DNA from: Betaproteobacteria bacterium
Lineage (GTDB): Bacteria; Pseudomonadota; Gammaproteobacteria; Burkholderiales; Rhodocyclaceae
Direction of reading: 5' to 3'
Assembly: GCA_016703785.1 (NCBI GenBank)
Contig: JADJBM010000014.1
Coordinates: forward strand, 1-64,000
DNA: 64,000 nt
Under the pieces are notes generated by a model that was given only the letters and a program-made list of their open reading frames with translations, had not been told where the DNA came from and made no database searches. Below are positions 34,208-43,980 of this stretch, piece by piece. Made by a program: the position numbers and the translations under genes. Every line of letters starts with the position of its first letter. Position 1 is the first letter of the stretch.

Positions 34208-35497
34208 TCAGACCGTCTCCACCAGCATGGCGCCGCCCTGGCCGCCGCCGATGCAGATCGAGGCGATGCCGCGCTTGCCGTTCGTGCGCCTGAGGACATG
34301 CAGCAGGTGCAGCACGATGCGCGCGCCGGAGGCGCCCACCGGGTGGCCCAGTGCGATGGCGCCGCCGTCCACGTTGAGCTTGCTCTCGTCGAGCGCGCCC
34401 AGCGGCGCGTCGAGGCCGAGTTCGTCCTTGCAATAGGCGGCGTCCTGCCAGGCGGCGATACAAGCCAGCACCTGGGCGGCGAAGGCCTCGTTGATTTCCC
34501 AGGCGTCGAGGTCGTTGAGGCCGAGCTTGTGGCGCTGCAGGATGGGCGTGGCGGCATGCACCGGGCCGAGGCCCATCTGCGCCGGATCGAGGCCGGCCCA
34601 TTGCGAATCGACGATGCGGCCGAGCGGCTGGAGATTGTGGCGCTTCACCGCCTCTTCCGAGGCGAGGACCAGCCAGACGCCGCCGTCGGTGATCTGCGAA
34701 CTGTTGCCCGGCGTGACGTTGCCGTACTTGCGGTCGAAGAAAGGCTTGAGCTTGGCCAGGCCCTCCATTGAGGAATCGCGCCGCACGCCGTCGTCCGCCG
34801 GATAGACCTTGCCGTCGCGTCCGACCAGCGGTGACACTTCGTTGTCGTAATGGCCTGCATCCTGACCGGCGGTGACGCGCTGGTGGCTGCGCACGGAAAA
34901 TTCGTCCATCTGCTCGCGCGTGATGCCGAAGCGGAAGGCGAGGTTCTCCGCCGTCTGGCCCATGAGCAGGTTCACCACCGGGTCGGTGAGGCCCTTCATG
35001 ATGCCGATCACCGGTGAGAGCAGCGCGGCGGGACTCAGCTTGGCGAACATCGCGGCCTTCTGGCCCATCGACCGGGCCTGCGCCATGCGGGCGAACCACA
35101 GCACCATCCTGTCGGAATAGAGCAGCGGCGCATGCGACAGCGCGTCGACGCCGCCGGCCAGCACCAGCTGCGAGCGGCCGTTCTGGATGTTGGCGATGGC
35201 CGAATCGAGCGCCTGCATGCCGCTGGCGCAGTTGCGCATCACCGTCCAGCCCGGCACCTTGTGGCCGCAGCCCATGCGCAGGGCGGCGACGCGGCCGATG
35301 TTGACCTCGTCCGGCGAGGGCGAGGCGCAGCCGAGGATGACCTCGTCGAACTCGTCTGCGGCAAAGGGCTGGCGCACCAGCAGGGCGCGGCCGGCGGCGG
35401 TGGCGAGATCGCCGGCCGAGAACGGGCCGGGGGCGTTGCGCGCCTTGAGGAACGGCGTGCGGGCGCCGTCGACGATGTAGACCGGTTGGTTGTTCAT
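34208..35497 (-). CDS. Acetyl-CoA C-acyltransferase (thiolase, FadI-like)
   Basis: 429 residues; ATG at 35497 with AGGAGCG. Thiolase catalytic cysteine in RNCASGMQALDSA, WEINEAFAAQ, GHPVGASGARI and the terminal CIGGGQGGA with the second cysteine. Length and the loop after the N-half match the FadI/trifunctional type. It performs the last, thiolytic step of beta-oxidation with the FadB-like partner, 17 bases plus one gene away. Confidence 0.93.
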   Translation of the reverse strand: MNNQPVYIVDGARTPFLKARNAPGPFSAGDLATAAGRALLVRQPFAADEFDEVILGCASPSPDEVNIGRVAALRMGCGHKVPGWTVMRNCASGMQALDSAIANIQNGRSQLVLAGGVDALSHAPLLYSDRMVLWFARMAQARSMGQKAAMFAKLSPAALLSPVIGIMKGLTDPVVNLLMGQTAENLAFRFGITREQMDEFSVRSHQRVTAGQDAGHYDNEVSPLVGRDGKVYPADDGVRRDSSMEGLAKLKPFFDRKYGNVTPGNSSQITDGGVWLVLASEEAVKRHNLQPLGRIVDSQWAGLDPAQMGLGPVHAATPILQRHKLGLNDLDAWEINEAFAAQVLACIAAWQDAAYCKDELGLDAPLGALDESKLNVDGGAIALGHPVGASGARIVLHLLHVLRRTNGKRGIASICIGGGQGGAMLVETV

Positions 35498-35522
35498 TTT
35501 CGCTCCTGAAAAAAACCTTTCA

Positions 35523-35578
35523 CCACAGAGACACAGAGAAATGCCGATTTATTTGCTCTGTGTCTCTGTGCCTCCGTG
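35523..35578. repeat. CACAGAGACACAGAG inverted repeat
   Basis: Perfect 15-bp arms at 35524-35538 and 35556-35570, with outer CCAC/GTGG pairing interrupted by three bases, lie between fadE and the thiolase gene. This is a commonly dispersed bacterial hairpin. In this place it could act as a transcript stabiliser or partial terminator inside the operon. Confidence 0.8.
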
Positions 35579-35588
35579 GTTAATGGTT

Positions 35589-37941
35589 CTAGGCCGCGGC
35601 GCGGTGACCGGCAGGAAATCCCGCGGGATGTTGTGCCGGCTTCGGTTCGCTGCGCTGCAGGCCGAGATCGAAGGGGAAATCGTCCACCTTGATGACTTCC
35701 GCCGTCAGCGCGTGGGCGCGGGCGAGCAGCGCCTGCTCTGCGGCGGTGATGACGCCGTGTTCGAGCGCCTGACTTTCGATTTCCTGCGCGCTGCGTCCCT
35801 CGATCTTGCCGGCCTTCTGCGCCGCGCGCAGCTTGGACTGGACCGGCTCGGCCTGCATTACGGCTTCCAGCGCCAGTTCGATGACGCCGACGGGATCCTT
35901 CTCGTCGCGCGGGATGTACATGCCTGAAGTGAGGCGGTCACGCGTGGCCGAGGGGGCGATGAGCAGGTCGGCGACGCAGCCGCCCAGGCGGTCGGACGGC
36001 ACGACGTAGGGCCGCCCGAGCGGGAAAATGATCCGGCGCAGCAGGGTCGACACGAAGCGGCTGGGGAAATTGGAGACCATGCCTTCGAAGGCATTCTGCG
36101 CCTTGAACATGGAATCCCACATGGCCCAGTTCATCAGCGGCGCATCGGCCTGCTGGCGCCCTTCGGCCTCATAGCGCTTGAGTACCGCGGAAGAGAGGTA
36201 CATCTGCGAGAGGATGTCGCCCATGCGCGCCGAGAGTTTCTCCTTGCGCTTCAGGTCGCCACCCATCACCAGCATGGAAATGTCGGCGAGGAAGGCGAAG
36301 GCCGAGGAGAAGCGTGTCAGCTGCTGGTAGTAGCGGCGCGTTTCCGGCGCCACGTTGCTCGGCACCTTGACGAAATGCGAGCCGGTGATGCCGGTGAGGA
36401 AGGCATGCCAGCCGTTGCCGAAGGTGTGACCGATGTGCGCGAAGATCGCCGCGTCGAAAGCCTTCAGATCGTCGTTCTGCGCGGCCTGCATTTCCGCCAA
36501 CACATAGGGATGGCAGCGCACTGCGCCCTGGCCGAAGATGATCAGGCTGCGCGTGAGGATGTTGGCGCCCTCGACCGTGATGCCGATCGGCACCTGCTGG
36601 TAGGCGCGGCCGAGGAAGTTCGAGGGCCCGAGGCAGATGCCCTTGCCGCCGAGGATGTCCATGCCGTCGTTCAGCGACTGGCGCGCACGCTCGGTGACGT
36701 GATACTTGACAATGGCGGAGACGACCGAGGGCTTCTCGCCGAGGTCGACGGCGCCGGCGGTCATGACGCGCGCGGCATCGCACAGGTAGAGGTTGCCGCC
36801 CATGCGCGCCAGTGGTTCCTGGATGCCCTCGAACTTGCCGATGGCAGTCTTGAACTGGTTGCGCACGCGGGCATAGCCGCCCACCGTGCGCACCGCCAGC
36901 TTCTGCATGCCGGTGTTGGAGCCCGGCAGCGAAATCGAGCGGCCGGCGGCGAGGCACTCCATCAGCATGCGCCAGCCCTGGCCGGCCATCTGCTGTCCGC
37001 CGATGATGAAGTCGAGCGGCATGAAGACATCCTTGCCGCGCGTCGGACCGTTGTGCCAGGCGCGCATTGAGCGGGAAATGGCGGCGGCCGGTTTCCACGC
37101 CGGGGTGATTTGCCGGCACCAGGGCGCAGGTAATGCCGATATCTTCAGTTTCACCGAGCAGATGCTCCGGGTCGTAGAGGCGGATGGCCAGGCCAACCAC
37201 CGTGGCCACCGGCGCCAGCGTGATGTAGCGCTTGTCCCAGGTGACGCGCATGCCGACGACTTCCCTGCCCTGCCACATGCCCTTGCACACGATGCCCTGG
37301 TCGGGAATCGAAGCGGCGTCCGAACCGGCCCAGGGGCTGGTCAGGGCGAAGCAGGGAATGTCGAGGCCCTTGGCCAGGCGCGGCAGGTAGTGGTTTTTCT
37401 GCTCGTCCGTGCCGTAATGCAGCAGCAGTTCGGCCGGGCCGAGCGAGTTGGGCACCATCACGGAGACCGCCGCCGCCGCGCAGCGCGTGGACAGTTTCGT
37501 CACCACTTCGGAATGGGCATAGGCGGAAAACTCCACCCCGCCGTAGCGCTTCGGAATGATCATGCCGAGGAAACCCTTTTCCTTCATGTACTGCCAGGCT
37601 TCGGGCGACAGGTCATGGTCGTAGTGCGACGACGTCCAGTCGTCCGACAGGCGGCACAACTCCTCGGTCTCGTTGTCGAGGAAGGATTGTTCCTCGGGTG
37701 TAAGTTTGGGCTGCGGATAGGCCAGCAGCTTGTTCCAGTTGGGACGGCCGTGAAACAGTTCGCCCTCCCACCAGACGGAGCCGGCTTCGATCGCCTCCTT
37801 CTCGGTTTGTGACATCTGCGGCAGCATCTTGCGGTAGGCGGCAAAGATCGGCCGCGTCACCACGGCACGCCGCAGCGGCTTGATGGCGAAGAGCGCCACG
37901 ATCGCTGCGATCGGCAGAAGTATCAGAATGGTCCAGGTCAT
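35589..37941 (-). CDS. fadE: Acyl-CoA dehydrogenase FadE-type, frameshifted
   Basis: About 783 residues after repair, close to FadE. ATG at 37941 after AAAGGAGAA. Two N-terminal membrane helices (about 2-30), then the acyl-CoA dehydrogenase fold: GFLGMIIPKRYGGVEFS, CFALTSPWAGSDAAS, and in the second half GKDVFMPLDFIIGG, LPGSNTGMQKLA, YHVTERARQSLNDGMDILGGKG. The frame breaks at a GCGCGC stretch near 37058-37066. It catalyses the first beta-oxidation step, passing electrons to ETF. The gene begins the operon behind the TetR regulator. Confidence 0.9.
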
Positions 37942-38041
37942 GCGGTTCTCCTTTGTCTTCCTCCGGCGGGAATCGTCGCCGTGTGGTTCTTCATCAGTTG
38001 TTTACGGCCTGGGGCGGACAATCCGCAGCCAGGCCACACGG

Positions 38042-38737
38042 TCAGGCCACTTTTCGCGACCCTTTTTCCTTCTTGACCGGCTGCTCCGCCAGGGGCGCAC
38101 GCAGGCCACCGAGCAGGAAGGGCATCAGGCGACGCGCCAGGGCGCCGGGATCCTTCTCGTCCATTTCGTACTCGGCAACGAGCTGCAGGGCATCGGTGCC
38201 GGCGATGGCGTAGGACATGGCACCCAGCATGAAATGGAAGCGCCAGAGGATCTCCTCGGGCGGCACGTCCGGCAGCGAGCGAAACAGCGCCTGCTTGAAG
38301 CGCGGCACCACGGCGGCGTATTCATCGGCGAGGAACTGGCGCACGAAGGCGGTCGGTTCGGTATAGGTGCGGCCGAGCAGGCGCATGAAGGTATGGCCGC
38401 CGCGCTCGGTGTCCGCCGCCATGCGCAACGACACGCCGAAGAAGGCCTCGACGATCTGGTGCGGTTTCAGGGGGGCGCCTTTTGCTCCGGCCTCGGCGCG
38501 ATCCAGCGCGCGCAGGCGCTCATGGTTGAGCCACGCCAGGCGGCGGCGAAAAACTTCCTGGATGAGCGCTTCCTTGCTGCCGAAGTGGTAATTCACCGAA
38601 GCCAGATTGACCCCGGCGCGGCCGGTGATCATGCGCATCGAGGTCGCTTCGAAGCCGTGCTCGACGAACAGCGCCTCGGCCGCATCGAGGATGCGCTTGC
38701 GGGTGTCCGGGTGCTGCTTCGAATCAACCATGCTCAT
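38042..38737 (-). CDS. TetR-family regulator of fatty-acid degradation (PsrA-like)
   Basis: 231 residues. TetR helix-turn-helix at about 12-60 (RILDAAEALFVEHGFEATSMRMI, SVNYHFGSKEALI), then an all-helical ligand domain. A Lys/Arg-rich tail closes the protein. It lies 100 bases before fadE on the same strand, and a dyad matching the PsrA-type operator precedes its start. By analogy it would repress the beta-oxidation operon and its own gene and release DNA on binding acyl-CoA; the ligand is inferred. Confidence 0.87.
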   Translation of the reverse strand: MSMVDSKQHPDTRKRILDAAEALFVEHGFEATSMRMITGRAGVNLASVNYHFGSKEALIQEVFRRRLAWLNHERLRALDRAEAGAKGAPLKPHQIVEAFFGVSLRMAADTERGGHTFMRLLGRTYTEPTAFVRQFLADEYAAVVPRFKQALFRSLPDVPPEEILWRFHFMLGAMSYAIAGTDALQLVAEYEMDEKDPGALARRLMPFLLGGLRAPLAEQPVKKEKGSRKVA

Positions 38738-38889
38738 AGAAAGGGAACGCTCGTTTCAAACGATCGTTTTAATGATACGTCAGGCCAGCGCAATGTCAAG
38801 CCGATTAGGTGCCGTTACCTAAGTTCCGCAGAGATGGCTTGTTAGTACCCCAGAACCAAAGGCGGGCACTAGTAATTTAGAATTGAACA
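38738..38889. promoter_or_regulatory. Divergent promoter region, TetR regulator / ABC exporter
   Basis: The 152-bp gap contains the palindrome CAAACGATCGTTTT at 38757-38770, which fits the PsrA-type pattern CAAAC-N4-GTTTG, and a second dyad TTAGGTgccgttACCTAA at 38805-38822. The first is placed to overlap the regulator's promoter; the second lies 68 bases before the exporter. Confidence 0.6.
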
Positions 38890-40710
38890 ATGCGCCGCAG
38901 CCATACCACCCGGGCATTGCCCGCCCCCGCCACGGGCAAGCCCCGCGACTGGGAAACCATCCGCAGCCTGATTCCCTACATCTGGGCCTACCGGGGCCGC
39001 GTACTGTTCGCCCTCGCCTGCCTGATCGCCGCCAAGCTGGCCAACGTCGGCGTGCCGCTGGTGTTCAAGGACATCGTCGATGCCTTCACCGCGGAACAGG
39101 CGGCCCTGGCCGCGCCGCTGGCGCTGCTCGCCGCCTACGGCCTGCTGCGCTTCTCCATGTCCCTGTTCACGGAATTGCGCGAACTGCTCTTCGCGCGCGT
39201 CACCCAGCAGGCGGTGCGCAACATCGCCCTTCAGGTGTTCCGCCACCTGCACGCGCTCTCCCTGCGCTTCCACCTCGAGCGCCAGACCGGGGGGCTCACC
39301 CGCGACATCGAGCGCGGCACGCGCTCCATCGGCACCCTGATCAGCTACACCATCTACAGCATCCTCCCCACCTTCGTGGAGGTGGGGCTGGTGATCGGCA
39401 TACTGGCGTCGCGCTACGAGGCGAGCTTCGCCTGGATCACCGTCGGCGCCCTGGTCCTCTACATCACCTTCACCGTGCTGGTCACCAATTGGCGCACCCA
39501 CCTGCGCCGCGAGGTCAACGAGATCGATTCAGCCGCCAATTCCCGCGCCATCGACAGCCTGCTCAACTACGAGACGGTGAAGTACTTCAACAACGAGGAC
39601 TACGAGGCGCGACGCTACGACGAGCAGATGCAGAAATGGGCGGCAGCGCAGGTGAAGAGCCAGTTCTCCCTGTCCCTGCTCAACGTCGGCCAGGCCGGCA
39701 TCATCGCCGTGACGGTGACCCTGATCATGTGGCGGGCGGCGACTGGCGTGGCGAACGGCTCGATGACGGTGGGCGACATCGTGCTGGTCAACGGCCTGCT
39801 CATCCAGCTCTACATCCCGCTCAACTGGCTCGGCGTGCTCTACCGCGAGATCCGCCAGGCGCTCACCGACATCGAGCGCATGTTCGCACTCAAGGCGGAG
39901 CATCGCGAGATCGCCGATGCGCCGGACGCGATTCCTTTGCCCGCCGGCCCCTGCGCCGTGCGCTTCGAGCACGTCGGCTTTTCGTACGAGGCGAAGCGGC
40001 AGATCCTCTTCGACGTGGATTTCGCCATCCCGGCCGGCGGCACGGTGGCTGTGGTGGGGCATTCCGGCTCGGGAAAGTCGACGCTGTCGCGCCTGCTGTT
40101 CCGCTTCTACGACGTGCAGTCGGGCGCGGTGAAGGTCAGCGGAACGGACATTCGCCAACTGACGCAGGCCTCGCTGCGCGCGGCGATCGGCATCGTGCCG
40201 CAGGATACGGTGCTCTTCAACGACACCATCCTCTACAACATCCAGTACGGCCGGCCCGATGCCAGCCCCGCGGACGTCATCGCCGCCGCCCAGGCCGCCC
40301 ACATCCACGATTTCGTCGAGTCGCTGCCGGAACAATACGAGACGCGCGTCGGCGAGCGCGGCCTCAAGCTGTCCGGCGGCGAGAAGCAGCGCGTGGCAAT
40401 TGCCCGCGCGCTGCTGAAGAACCCGCCCATCCTCATCTTCGACGAGGCCACCTCGGCGCTGGATTCCAAGTCGGAGAAGGCCATCCAGGCCGAACTGGAG
40501 CGCATCGCCGTCGGCCGCACCACTCTGGTCATCGCCCACCGGCTGTCGACCGTCATGAACGCCGACGAGATCCTGGTGCTGGACCAGGGCCGCATCGTCG
40601 AGCGCGGCACCCACCGCAGCCTGTTGGAGCGAGGCAGTGCCTATGCCCAGATGTGGGCCCTGCAGCAGCAGGAGGAAGCCGAGCAGCTCAGTGGGCAAGG
40701 CACGGCTTAG
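38890..40710 (+). CDS. ATM1-type ABC exporter
   Basis: 606 residues, half-transporter with six membrane helices (about 30-320) and one ATPase domain. The Atm1 feature NYETVKYFNNEDYEARRYDE is visible. ATPase motifs: Walker A GHSGSGKS, Q-loop IVPQDTVLFND, signature LSGGEKQRVAIARAL, Walker B ILIFDEATSALD, and H-loop IAHRLST. Bacterial Atm1 homologues export glutathione-linked metal or persulfide species. Functions as a homodimer in the inner membrane. Confidence 0.92.
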   Translation: MRRSHTTRALPAPATGKPRDWETIRSLIPYIWAYRGRVLFALACLIAAKLANVGVPLVFKDIVDAFTAEQAALAAPLALLAAYGLLRFSMSLFTELRELLFARVTQQAVRNIALQVFRHLHALSLRFHLERQTGGLTRDIERGTRSIGTLISYTIYSILPTFVEVGLVIGILASRYEASFAWITVGALVLYITFTVLVTNWRTHLRREVNEIDSAANSRAIDSLLNYETVKYFNNEDYEARRYDEQMQKWAAAQVKSQFSLSLLNVGQAGIIAVTVTLIMWRAATGVANGSMTVGDIVLVNGLLIQLYIPLNWLGVLYREIRQALTDIERMFALKAEHREIADAPDAIPLPAGPCAVRFEHVGFSYEAKRQILFDVDFAIPAGGTVAVVGHSGSGKSTLSRLLFRFYDVQSGAVKVSGTDIRQLTQASLRAAIGIVPQDTVLFNDTILYNIQYGRPDASPADVIAAAQAAHIHDFVESLPEQYETRVGERGLKLSGGEKQRVAIARALLKNPPILIFDEATSALDSKSEKAIQAELERIAVGRTTLVIAHRLSTVMNADEILVLDQGRIVERGTHRSLLERGSAYAQMWALQQQEEAEQLSGQGTA

Positions 40711-40773
40711 ACAAGCCGTTTTAACGGGCATAGAATGCCCGTTCCAAGAATAACCCCACAAGAGGAGACATCC

Positions 40774-41690
40774 ATGAAGCGACTCACCGTACTACCCGCA
40801 CTGACTTTGCTCGCCGGCTTCCTCGCCGCCACCCCGGCCCTGTCCCAGGACCTCGGCGGCACCCTGAAGAAGATCAAGGACAGCGGCGCCGCCACCATGG
40901 GCGTGCGCGAGTCCTCCGGCGGCCTCTCCTTTACCATCGGCGACGGCAAATTCGCCGGCTTCCACGTCGAGCTGTGCCAGCGCGCACTGGCGGACGTCCA
41001 GAAGCAGCTGGGCCTGGCCAAGCTGGACATCAAGTACCAGCCGGTAACCTCGCAGAACCGCATCCCGCTCATGCAGAACGGCACCATCGACATCGAATGC
41101 GGCTCGACCACCAACAACGCCGCGCGCCAGAAGGACGTGTCGTTTGCCGCCACCACCTACGTCGAGGAAGTGCGCATCGCCGTCAAGGCCAATTCCGGCA
41201 TCAACTCGATCGGCCAGTTGAACGGCAAGAACGTCGCCACCACCACCGGCACCACCTCCGTGCAGCACCTGCGCAAGCACGAGCGTTCCGCCGGCGTGAA
41301 CTTCAACGAGGTGTATGGCAAGGACCATGCGGACAGCTTCCTGCTGCTCGAATCCGGTCGCGCCGACGCCTTCATCATGGACGGCCAGATCCTCGCCGGC
41401 AACATTGCCAAGGCCAAGAACCCGGCCGACTTCAAGATCGTCGGCGAGGTCCTCTCCGTCGAGCCGATCGCCATTATGCTCAGGAAGGACGACCCGGCCT
41501 TCAAGAAAGCGGTCGACGACAGCCTCATGGCCATGATGAAATCCGGCGAAGTCGCCAGGATCTACGACAAGTGGTTCATGCAGCCGATCCCCCGACCAAC
41601 ACGCGCATCGGTCTGCCGGCTTCGGAGGCCACCAAGGCGGCCTGGGGCAGTCCCAACGACAAGCCCATGGAAGACTACGCCAAGAAGTAA
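40774..41690 (+). CDS. gltI: Glutamate/aspartate ABC transporter substrate-binding protein, frameshifted near the 3' end
   Basis: About 305 residues after repair. ATG at 40774 after AGAGGAG. The signal peptide ends at TPALSQ. Family-3 solute-binding signatures: GVRESSGGLSFTIGDGKFAGFHVELCQR, MQNGTIDIECGSTTNN, TTGTTSVQHLRKH. The frame breaks at a five-C run (41589-41593); six C give MQPIPPTNTRIGLPASE and end at TAA 41688-41690 with YAKK. It delivers glutamate/aspartate to the GltJKL-like importer downstream. A palindromic repeat separates it from the permease. Confidence 0.9.
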
Positions 41691-41698
41691 TCCTCCCT

Positions 41699-41795
41699 CC
41701 CCTCTCCCGCTGGCGGGAGAGGGGCCGGGGGAGAGGGCGACCGGCCTCGGACCCCTCTCCCCGACCTCTCCCCCCGCGTGCAGGGAGAGGGAGTT
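41699..41795. repeat. REP-like palindromes, copies 4 and 5
   Basis: CCCCTCTCCCGC/GCGGGAGAGGGG arms at 41699-41724, then a more divergent unit (CCCCTCTCCCCGACCTCTCCCC to GCAGGGAGAGGG) to 41795. As at 3982-4071 it lies inside an operon, here between the binding protein and the first permease, where it could favour higher binding-protein mRNA. Confidence 0.8.
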
Positions 41796-41809
41796 GACCT
41801 TAGGCACTC

Positions 41810-42556
41810 ATGAGCAGCTGGGACTGGCAGGTCTTCTGCAAGGACACCATCGACGGCGAGGTCGTGCCGGGCTGCTTCGGCGGCGCCGGCGACGTCACCT
41901 ACCTCGACTGGCTGCTCTCGGCCTGGGGCTGGACGCTCTCGGTGTCGGCACTGGCGCTGGTGGTGGCACTGGCCCTGGGCTCGCTCATGGGCATCCTGCG
42001 CACCACGCCGCACCGCGGGCTGGTGCTGCTGGGCAACGTCTGGACCGAACTGTTCCGCAACATCCCCCTGCTGGTGCAGATATTCCTCTGGTACCACGTC
42101 GTGCCGACGCTGATCCCGCCCCTGCGCGGCGTGCCCAGCTTCATCCTGGTGGTGATCGGCCTCGGGCTGTTCACCTCGGCGCGCATTTCCGAGCAGGTGC
42201 GCGCCGGCATCCAGTCGCTGGCGGGGGGGCAGCGCATGGCCGGGCTGGCGATGGGCTTCACCCTGCCGCAGACCTACCGCCACGTGCTGCTGCCGATGGC
42301 GTACCGCATCATCATCCCGCCGCTCACCAGCGAGTCGATGAACATCATCAAGAATTCGTCGGTGGCCTTCGCGGTCAGCATCTCGGAACTCACCCTCTTC
42401 GCCCTGCAGGCGCAGGAGGAAACCTCGCGCGGCATCGAAGTCTACCTGGCCGTCACCGGGCTGTATTTCGTCTCCGCCTTCGCCCTCAACCGCGCCATGC
42501 TGTTCGTCGAGAACCGCGTGCGCGTGCCGGGCATGATCGGGGGAGGAGGCCACTGA
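41810..42556 (+). CDS. gltJ: Amino-acid ABC transporter permease (GltJ-like)
   Basis: 248 residues, about five membrane helices with the binding-protein-dependent permease EAA-loop SARISEQVRAGIQSLAGGQRMAGLAMGFTLPQTYRHVLLP. The TELFRNIPLLVQIF motif is typical of glutamate/aspartate GltJ. It pairs with the second permease, whose start overlaps its stop by one base. Confidence 0.9.
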   Translation: MSSWDWQVFCKDTIDGEVVPGCFGGAGDVTYLDWLLSAWGWTLSVSALALVVALALGSLMGILRTTPHRGLVLLGNVWTELFRNIPLLVQIFLWYHVVPTLIPPLRGVPSFILVVIGLGLFTSARISEQVRAGIQSLAGGQRMAGLAMGFTLPQTYRHVLLPMAYRIIIPPLTSESMNIIKNSSVAFAVSISELTLFALQAQEETSRGIEVYLAVTGLYFVSAFALNRAMLFVENRVRVPGMIGGGGH

Positions 42557-43224
42557 TGCTGGCCCTGGATTTCTCCTTTCTCACGCCGGCAGTCATTTCC
42601 GGCTATATCGTCAAGGGCTTCATCTTCTCGCTCCAGCTGACGCTCATCGCCATGCTCGGCGGCATCGTCCTCGGCACCCTCCTGGCGCTGATGCGCCTGT
42701 CCGGCAGGCCCTGGCTGGTCGTGCCGGCGGCCGGCTACGTGAACACCATGCGCAGCATCCCGCTGGTGATGGTCATCCTCTGGTTCTTCCTCCTCATCCC
42801 CCTGGTGATCGGGCGCCCGCTCGGCGCCGAGATATCGGCCATCATCACCTTCACGCTGTTCGAGGCCGCCTACTACTCGGAGATCATGCGCGCCGGCATC
42901 CAGAGCATTTCCCGGGGCCAGGTTGCCGCCGGCTACGCACTGGGCATGAGCTACCGCCAGACCATGGGGCTGATCGTGCTGCCGCAGGCCTTCCGCAACA
43001 TGCTGCCGGTGCTGCTCACGCAGACCATCATCCTCTTCCAGGACACCTCGCTGGTGTATGCCATCGGCGCCTACGACCTGCTCAAGGGCTTCGAGATCGC
43101 CGGCAAGAACTTCAACCGCCCGGTCGAGACCTATCTGGTCGCGGCCCTGCTGTACTTCGTCATCAGCTTCAGCCTGTCGATGCTGGTGAGAAGATTGCAG
43201 CAGCGCATCGCCATCGTCAAGTAG
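42556..43224 (+). CDS. gltK: Amino-acid ABC transporter permease (GltK-like)
   Basis: 222 residues, five membrane helices; YVNTMRSIPLVMVILWFF and the EAA-loop AAYYSEIMRAGIQSISRGQVAAGYALGMSYRQTM. Second half of the heterodimeric channel of the glutamate/aspartate importer. ATG overlaps the GltJ-like stop. Confidence 0.9.
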   Translation: MLALDFSFLTPAVISGYIVKGFIFSLQLTLIAMLGGIVLGTLLALMRLSGRPWLVVPAAGYVNTMRSIPLVMVILWFFLLIPLVIGRPLGAEISAIITFTLFEAAYYSEIMRAGIQSISRGQVAAGYALGMSYRQTMGLIVLPQAFRNMLPVLLTQTIILFQDTSLVYAIGAYDLLKGFEIAGKNFNRPVETYLVAALLYFVISFSLSMLVRRLQQRIAIVK

Positions 43225-43235
43225 GAACCCGGAAC

Positions 43236-43970
43236 ATGCCCATGATCGAAATGAACAATGTCAGCAAGTGGTACGGCCGCTTCCAGGTGCTGGCAGAGTG
43301 CAGCACGCAGGTCGAGAAGGGCGAGGTCATCGTCGTCTGCGGCCCCTCGGGCTCGGGAAAATCCACGCTCATCAAGTGCGTGAACGGCCTCGAGCCCTTC
43401 CAGCAGGGCGAGATCCTCGTCAACAGCATTTCCGTCGGCGACCCGAAAACCAACCTGCCGAAACTGCGCGCCCGCGTCGGCATGGTGTTCCAGCACTTCG
43501 AGCTGTTCCCGCACATGTCGATCACGGAGAACCTCTCCATCGCCCAGGTCAAGGTGCTCGGCCGCGGCAAGGACGAAGCCCGCGAGCGCGGCCTCAAGCT
43601 GCTCGACCGCGTCGGCCTGCGCGCCCAGGCCGACAAATTCCCCGGCCAGCTCTCCGGCGGCCAGCAGCAGCGCGTCGCCATCGCCCGCGCGCTGTCCATG
43701 GACCCGATCTGCATGCTCTTCGACGAACCCACCTCGGCGCTCGACCCGGAGATGATCAACGAGGTGCTCGACGTCATGGTGGAACTGGCGCAGGAAGGCA
43801 TGACCATGATGGTGGTGACGCACGAGATGGGCTTCGCCCGCAAGGTCGCGCACCGCGTCATCTTCATGGATCAGGGTAGAATCGTCGAGGACGACAAGAA
43901 GGAAGCCTTCTTCGGCAGCCCGCGCTCCGAGCGCGCGCAGCAGTTCCTTTCCAAGATCCTTCACCATTAA
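43236..43970 (+). CDS. gltL: Amino-acid ABC transporter ATP-binding protein (GltL-like)
   Basis: 244 residues. Walker A GPSGSGKS, Q-loop MVFQHFELFPHMS, signature LSGGQQQRVAIARAL, Walker B CMLFDEPTSALD and H-loop VVTHEMGFARKVAHRV. Energises import through the two adjacent permeases. 11 bases after the GltK-like stop, and directly upstream of a NYN-domain gene. Confidence 0.93.
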   Translation: MPMIEMNNVSKWYGRFQVLAECSTQVEKGEVIVVCGPSGSGKSTLIKCVNGLEPFQQGEILVNSISVGDPKTNLPKLRARVGMVFQHFELFPHMSITENLSIAQVKVLGRGKDEARERGLKLLDRVGLRAQADKFPGQLSGGQQQRVAIARALSMDPICMLFDEPTSALDPEMINEVLDVMVELAQEGMTMMVVTHEMGFARKVAHRVIFMDQGRIVEDDKKEAFFGSPRSERAQQFLSKILHH

Positions 43971-43980
43971 GGAGGCCGCC

